This document shows positions 6,324 through 10,109 of a stretch of DNA of 10,109 bases, one piece after another; the first letter of the stretch is position 1; each line of letters opens with the position of its first letter. Position numbers and translations under genes: made by a program. The notes beneath the pieces were generated by a model. It was given only the letters and a program-made list of their open reading frames with translations, ran no database searches and was not told where the DNA came from. The DNA comes from Candidatus Aminicenantota bacterium (GTDB taxonomy: Bacteria > Acidobacteriota > Aminicenantia > Aminicenantales > Aminicenantaceae): NCBI GenBank assembly GCA_030627155.1, contig DAOUSP010000031.1, forward strand, positions 1-10,109. Reading direction: 5' to 3'.

Positions 6324-8383
6324 TTTTTCTCCTTTAATGCATCCACATTTTTCTTGATTTGTGGTTGATCGGGGTGGATCTCCAGGGATTTTTCCCATGC
6401 TGCCAAAGCCTCTTTGGCATTGCCCAGTTGAAAATAGCACTCTCCTATAGAATTGAGAAGGTTGATATTGAGACCGTAGTGAGTGATGCCCTTGTCGAAA
6501 ATCTCTATAGCCTTATCCAGCTTTCCCATGTTCTGGTAGGCTTTTCCCATGATGAACAGCAATTCATAAGGAGGTCTTTCAAGTCGATTCAAGAAGGGAT
6601 AAAGAACAGTCTCAACCTCCTTATATTCACCCAATCTCATATGTACCCTGGCCAGATTGTGGGCAAACTCTATAGAATCGGGCTTTTTATGAAAAGCTTC
6701 CTGAAGGAGAATTTTGGCCTCCTCGATTTTGCCGCTGTTAAAGAGTTGTGTTCCGATCAAGTAGGAATAGATAGGGTCTTGCGATGGGGCGAGAAGTTGC
6801 TGGTAGATCCAGGGTCGGGCAATGTCCTCTCTATGAGTGATGTCGAATTCGTCGCTACTAAAGACGAGTTCCTGACTATCTACGAAAATGGAAGCCTGAA
6901 TTCTGTAATGTGCCGGAGGAAATTCTCCCAATGAAAAAGTTTCTATAATATTGGGAAGATCCGGGTATTGATCGAACGTCCTGGTAAGAGAGCAAAACTC
7001 ATCTTCCATCTTGAAAAAAGTGAATCTCAGCTGGCCTCTCTTCCTTAATTCCTCGGTCAAACCATGAACCTGAAAAGCAACTACCATGTTATCCTTTTGG
7101 AGAAACACTCTGTTCGACTGAAAGTAGATCTGATCATTTCCTATCTGAAAAGGCCTCAATCTCTGTTCCCCAGCCTTCTTTTTGGAAGTGGCATAGCCCA
7201 ACAGAAGAGAAGTCATCTGCAGACCTCCGTCTTCCTGGGGGATAAGCAGATTTTTCTCCAGGGAGGTAAATTCTTTAGAAACATCGTTTTTCACCAGAAT
7301 GGTTAGTTTGTATTCCCCTGGGATAAGGGGGAAAAGGTCCCTTATGCAGATTGATTTGTCGATCAGGTTTTTCATCTGCTCCTGGTCAAAACTCAAAGAA
7401 ATATCCCTTTCAAACTGATAGATGATTATTCCTTCAGAATTGGTCACCGTGCCGTTGAGTTTTAGATTTGTAGAGAAGGTATTCTGGTATTGGTTGACAG
7501 AGAGCCTTTCAGGCTCGATGGCGTAATGAACAAAGTAAAGCCCTGAAGGATTCTTCAGCACTTTTACTAAAGTATCGCTGTAAATGTAATTGGCGCTATA
7601 CTCCACTTCCACAATATCTTTATACTGGAGAAATTTCTGGGCATATCTATCCTCCACCTCTCGTGTCGGAGTAGACTCCACTTTCTGTATCAACAAATCC
7701 GAGGCGAGAGAAGGCCGTCCATAAGCAGGTGATTCCTCCCCAGGGATGAGACTGAGGGACACTTGAGCCAGATTCGGCTCGGCCTCTTTAAGCTTCTCAT
7801 AAGCCTGGACATAATCCATTGGATCTCCCCAATAAGAGGTCAACAGGGCTTGGGGACCGTCTTTGAGAGGACTGTAGAGTTTGTACTCTCCGATTCCTCC
7901 TTTCTGGAAGAAAACCAGATTAAAGCCCGGAGGCAGGCCCAGGTTTGTCTTTCCTTGATAGAACCAGATTTCAGAAGGATAAGTTTGACTTTTGCCGGTA
8001 AACTGCTCGACTTCATTAGGCTCACCAAGGATGATGTACATCCGTCCTCGGTCTGTCCGCCATCCTGGTCTGGGTGTTGCCCTTCCGTAAAAATGGTTGG
8101 CATAGTTGATGCGGCGGTAGTGTTCCTTCTTGAATTCGTTCTCAGGAGTACCCGGAGTTGGGTCTCTTTGTTTCCAGAAAGCCTCGATGAACAGATCTCT
8201 TTCTCTATCTGTTTCAAGCTTTAAAAAAATTTCTTTTTCCATAGGGAGAATAATGTAGACCACTTCTTCATCCAACCATTTTTTATAACGCTCGGGAAGA
8301 TCGTTTTTGTCAGCCTTCAGTTCTCCCTGAGCGAAAAAGAGAAATATTATGACAGTTAAGAATAGTAAGGAGAATTTTCTCAT
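6320..8383 (-). CDS. GWxTD-domain protein with C-terminal TPRs
   Basis: This 687-residue exported protein is named for its N-terminal domain; GWxTD proteins have no established biochemical role. Residues 1-24 are a signal peptide (hydrophobic run SLLFLTVIIFLFFAQG). The GWxTD domain spans about 30-180: WLDEEVVYIILPMEK, FIEAFWKQRDPTPGTPENEF (65-84), the diagnostic GWRTD (107-111) with DRGRMYIILGEPNEVE, and EIWFY (138-142). A long beta-rich middle region (about 255-515) contains repeated strands such as GEYKLTILVKND, as in relatives. TPR-like pairs occupy about 540-680 (YLIGTQLFNSGKIEEAKILL, AHNLARVHMRLGEYKEV, LLFIMGKAYQNMGKLDKAI, LLNSIGECYFQLGNAKEAL). By eye it is richer in GC than the TPR gene at 1210. 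The family is known to me mainly from Acidobacteria- and Bacteroidetes/Chlorobi-type genomes. The Shine-Dalgarno is weak (GAGTTG). The start agrees with the signal peptide and a promoter match about 45 bp upstream. Confidence 0.93.
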   Translation of the reverse strand: MRKFSLLFLTVIIFLFFAQGELKADKNDLPERYKKWLDEEVVYIILPMEKEIFLKLETDRERDLFIEAFWKQRDPTPGTPENEFKKEHYRRINYANHFYGRATPRPGWRTDRGRMYIILGEPNEVEQFTGKSQTYPSEIWFYQGKTNLGLPPGFNLVFFQKGGIGEYKLYSPLKDGPQALLTSYWGDPMDYVQAYEKLKEAEPNLAQVSLSLIPGEESPAYGRPSLASDLLIQKVESTPTREVEDRYAQKFLQYKDIVEVEYSANYIYSDTLVKVLKNPSGLYFVHYAIEPERLSVNQYQNTFSTNLKLNGTVTNSEGIIIYQFERDISLSFDQEQMKNLIDKSICIRDLFPLIPGEYKLTILVKNDVSKEFTSLEKNLLIPQEDGGLQMTSLLLGYATSKKKAGEQRLRPFQIGNDQIYFQSNRVFLQKDNMVVAFQVHGLTEELRKRGQLRFTFFKMEDEFCSLTRTFDQYPDLPNIIETFSLGEFPPAHYRIQASIFVDSQELVFSSDEFDITHREDIARPWIYQQLLAPSQDPIYSYLIGTQLFNSGKIEEAKILLQEAFHKKPDSIEFAHNLARVHMRLGEYKEVETVLYPFLNRLERPPYELLFIMGKAYQNMGKLDKAIEIFDKGITHYGLNINLLNSIGECYFQLGNAKEALAAWEKSLEIHPDQPQIKKNVDALKEKK

Positions 8384-8427
8384 TTTTTACAACTCATTTT
8401 TATTGCTCAAAATCATGATTTCTACTC

Positions 8428-8456
8428 AATATACAATAACGCAAAGCTAAAGTAAA
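8428..8456 (-). promoter_or_regulatory. Candidate sigma-70 promoter of the GWxTD gene
   Basis: On the minus strand TTTACT (8451-8456) and TATATT (8428-8433) are separated by exactly 17 bases and match the -35 and -10 consensus at 4/6 and 5/6. The -10 box ends 44 bases before ATG 8383. In AT-rich sequence such pairs also occur by chance. Confidence 0.4.
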
Positions 8457-8556
8457 TTCAAACGGTGCTATTAGGAAGTGAACCCTCGAAAGTAAAAATT
8501 TAGCACTTCAGGTGGTTCAAATTTTGGGAGCAGTGAGTTAAAACAAAATATCAATT

Positions 8557-8577
8557 GTCCTTCGTAAGGATGTCCTT
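8557..8577. repeat. Short GTCCTT repeat cluster at the amidase break
   Basis: GTCCTT occurs at 8557-8562 and 8572-8577 with AAGGA (8566-8570) between them, so either copy can pair with it in a small hairpin. It lies just past the point where amidase similarity ends and may mark the rearrangement junction. It is too short to name as an element. Confidence 0.35.
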
Positions 8578-9267
8578 AAGATTGGGATGTTTCAGTACCG
8601 ATAGAGAATCCCACCAAACCAGCTGCTGTCGCTGCAGCCGGACCTGCAGAACTTCCACTTAATCCCTTCTCCAGGTTCCAGGGATTTTTTGTCTTACCTC
8701 CAAACCAAACATCCCCCATGGCCAGCGCTCCCATGGAAAGTTTTGCAACCAGAACAGCTCCGGCTTCTTCCAGGCGTTTAATAACTGTAGCATCCTCGTC
8801 CATTACTTGATCTTTATACGGCATAGCTCACCATGTAGTTTTAATGCCTTTTGTCTGCAGCAAGTCTTTGGCTCCATATGGGATCCCATGAAGAGGACCA
8901 CGATAATCTCCCTGAGCTATCTCTGCATCAGCCAGTTGGGCTTGTTTCAGGGCAAGATCTTCCGTCAGAGTAATCACGCATTCCAATTTTGGACCATATG
9001 TTTTCAAACGCTTCAGGTACATCTTCGTCAGTTGGGTTGAAGTGATTTTACGTGATTTAATTAACTGGGCTAAAGCTGTTATTGGATAGAATGCCAGATC
9101 TTCGAAATTGTCAGGAATCTGAATTATCGAACTTTTTGACATGGTGAAAGATCTGCGTTTCTTATCAATACACATCCCAGGAGTCTCAGGATAAAAAGTA
9201 CGATGAAAACTAAGCATGCCATTTGCCAACCTTTAAACGATGAGCACTCTTTCTTCACATTTTTCAT
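8576..9267 (-). pseudogene. Amidase-signature (GatA-like) gene remnant, three lesions
   Basis: Amidase-signature enzymes hydrolyse amide bonds using a Ser-cisSer-Lys triad. The remnant begins at ATG 9267 behind a strong AGGGAGGT, with a Lys-rich then hydrophobic signal-like segment (ACLVFIVLFILRLLGCVL) in one frame. It moves to another frame for EDLAFYPITALAQLIKS, PLHGIPYGAKDLLQTKG and, after a TGA (8828-8830) where relatives have Gly, AMPYKDQVMDEDATVIKRLE, VAKLSMGALAMGDVWFGG, GLSGSSAGPAAATAAGL and GTETSQS-stop. Adding one A to the A5 run at about 9136-9140 would join the signal segment to the body in frame. The catalytic Lys (AKD) and cis-Ser (GSSAG) remain, but the sequence stops before the nucleophile Ser of the GTET-x-GSI region and the whole C-terminal half. 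It is therefore non-functional even if the first two lesions are errors. It lies 56 bp after the aldolase remnant in the same direction. Confidence 0.9.
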
Positions 9268-9323
9268 TGTTTCATACCTCCCTGTTGAATTTGTGGTTTT
9301 ATCTTTTTCTATTAATTAACCTT

Positions 9324-9773
9324 TCACAATTCCTGTTTTACCTGTCGACTGCGCAGTTTTGCCAATGCCTTCTGAGCAGATGCTCCAAGAAACATTGTAT
9401 CCACTCCAACAGCTATCAAAGTAAAACCCTTGTTGACATACGGTTGCACGGCATCTACATCAATTCCAAATATCCCTAAAGGAAGACCAGCTTCGATACA
9501 GGTTGTGCTTACCAAATCAATCTTTTGAAGGACTTCAGGATCCTTCACTTTTCCAATCTTACCCATACTACCCGACAGGTCATACGGACCGATAAATACT
9601 GCATCAATCCCTGGCACCTTTACAATCGATTCTATATTCTCTACTGCTTTGATGTGTTCAACTTGAATGATTACGAAAATATTCTGATTGGCCTTATTCA
9701 TATACTCCTGAAATTGAAGACCAAATCCCTGTGCACGGGAGATACCAACACTTCGAACTCGCCATCCTACTTT
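9324..9773 (-). pseudogene. HpcH/HpaI aldolase C-terminal fragment
   Basis: HpcH/HpaI family enzymes are Mg-dependent class II aldolases of 2-oxo-acid and aromatic-degradation pathways, normally about 250 residues. Here only about 145 residues remain, from VGISRAQGFGL through EYMNKANQ, IIQVEHIKAVENIESI, VPGIDAVFIGPYDLSGSMG, GLPLGIFGIDVDAV, GFTLIAVGVDTMFLG to the natural-looking end RQVKQEL. The Glu of QVE and the Asp of GPYDLS, the metal ligands in this family, are kept. The N-terminal half with the catalytic His and Arg is absent. Similarity begins near 9767 and in-frame TAA and TGA codons lie immediately upstream (from 9776 upward), so no full-length protein can be made. An ATG at 9701 could start 125 residues, but AGGAG is only three bases away and the product would lack half the active site. 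Confidence 0.87.
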
Positions 9774-10009
9774 TTATCACGTTAACACGATTTTTTACAA
9801 TATCAAGAGATTTGTTTTGTCCGTTTAATTTTATTTTAATCCTAATCTGCATTTTTCCACCCTTTGGGCGAGTCGATCTGACGACTTGCGCTACCCAAAA
9901 TTACCACAATAAGCAACTAAGATTTCAGGATACCTTTTTTCATAAAAATTTGAAAATAAAATAGATTTGGATTAAATTATAGAAAACAAATGGGAATCTA
10001 AACGAAAAA
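9774..10009. other. Spacer between the aldolase fragment and the right-edge gene
   Basis: This 236-bp AT-rich stretch is interrupted by one GC-rich palindrome (9863-9899). A minus-strand ATG at 9852 opens 52 codons that run out of frame into the aldolase remnant; I see no family in it. No missing N-terminal aldolase sequence was found in any frame I read. Confidence 0.5.
9863..9899. repeat. GC-rich imperfect palindrome, REP-like
   Basis: TTTGGG (9863-9868) pairs with CCCAAA (9894-9899), and CGAGTCG (9869-9875) pairs with CGACTTG (9882-9888) with one G-T pair, around the loop ATCTGA; CGCTA is bulged on one side. It stands out from AT-rich flanks. The GTAGCGCAAG form on the minus strand resembles short palindromic repeats I know from many environmental genomes, often single units of REP-type families, but the family is not proven. 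It could also act as a terminator or be a recombination relic. Confidence 0.55.
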
Positions 10010-10109
10010 ATGGAAAGAGAGTATATTCATTCCAAGCTAAAATCTTTGGTTCAGAAATTTGAAGCAAACAAATACCACTATCTTTCAAAAAATTATCTGG
10101 AAGAAGAAG
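10010..10109 (+). CDS. N-terminus of probable Eco57I-type DNA methylase/restriction protein
   Basis: Only 33 codons are visible, from ATG 10010 to the window edge. The peptide starts MEREYIHSKLKSLVQKFEAN and continues KYHYLSKNYLEEE. This resembles the opening of Eco57I-family restriction-modification methylases and related large type IIG/type I-like proteins, which often begin with a helix of the LVxKFExNKxxYxSxxYNE kind before a RxxFIDPFFxxLGWD motif. That motif would lie just beyond the window. The Shine-Dalgarno is weak (GGGAA about 15 bases upstream). The gene is divergent from the aldolase and amidase remnants. The assignment rests on a short stretch from memory and could be wrong. Confidence 0.5.
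   Translation, partial: MEREYIHSKLKSLVQKFEANKYHYLSKNYLEEE

Noticed and set aside
6359..6934. Long plus-strand ORF (191 codons) opposite the GWxTD gene
   Set aside because: It lies entirely within the antisense of a well-supported coding region, has no ribosome binding site, and its translation shows no recognisable motif.
7763..8224. 153-codon plus-strand ORF and an overlapping 125-codon minus-strand ORF in a second frame
   Set aside because: Both overlap the conserved GWxTD domain in other frames; the domain motifs are clearly in the main frame.
8828..8830. TGA inside the amidase as recoded Gly or another amino acid
   Set aside because: TGA is used as the natural stop of the GWxTD gene and of the aldolase fragment, and the amidase is also frameshifted and truncated, so ordinary decay explains it.
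9525..9964. Two plus-strand ORFs of 77 and 86 codons over the aldolase remnant and the right spacer
   Set aside because: They are antisense to recognisable aldolase sequence or rich in low-complexity hydrophobic codons from AT-rich DNA, with no start signals.
1..10109. CRISPR array, tRNA or rRNA gene, intact insertion sequence
   Set aside because: No regularly spaced repeats, no cloverleaf-like sequence and no transposase motif were seen by reading both strands; the single palindrome near the right end is not an array.

Overview
The window looks like chromosomal DNA from an AT-rich, diderm (Gram-negative) bacterium. The outer membrane is implied by an lpxK lipid A kinase gene and a large TonB-dependent outer-membrane receptor. 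Three genes together suggest the Acidobacteriota/Candidatus Aminicenantes neighbourhood: an Oar-like TonB receptor with an N-terminal carboxypeptidase-regulatory-like domain, a GWxTD-domain protein ending in TPRs, and a secreted TPR protein carrying the same kind of N-terminal domain. This placement is an inference from family distribution; there is no rRNA or marker gene here to test it.

Layout. From the left edge, lpxK (minus strand) runs off the window with its C-terminal end missing. A 314-bp divergent spacer follows, holding a possible decayed small ORF. Then come a secreted regulatory-domain/TPR protein (plus), an exported protein of unknown function with a VWA-like outline (minus, convergent with the previous gene and only 7 bp from it), a strong terminator hairpin, and the 927-residue TonB-dependent receptor (minus). 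After a 392-bp spacer with an orphan Shine-Dalgarno sequence comes the GWxTD/TPR protein (minus), with a plausible sigma-70 promoter. From about 8.57 kb to 9.77 kb the sequence is a gene graveyard. It holds the C-terminal half of an HpcH/HpaI aldolase gene followed by the N-terminal part of an amidase-signature gene, both minus and spaced like an old operon. The aldolase has lost its front and the amidase its back, a stop codon and a frameshift. A GC-rich palindrome lies beyond, and at the right edge the first 33 codons of a plus-strand gene resemble the N-terminus of Eco57I-type DNA methylase/restriction proteins.

How the genes may work together. The four intact genes from 1.2 to 8.4 kb all encode proteins with predicted export signals: an outer-membrane transporter, two TPR scaffold proteins and one VWA-like protein. 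They look like a cell-envelope uptake or surface module, but co-function is inferred only from proximity and shared domain style. The right end looks like a chromosomal junction: metabolic gene debris next to the possible start of a restriction-modification locus. I did not find an rRNA, tRNA, CRISPR array or intact transposase in the window.
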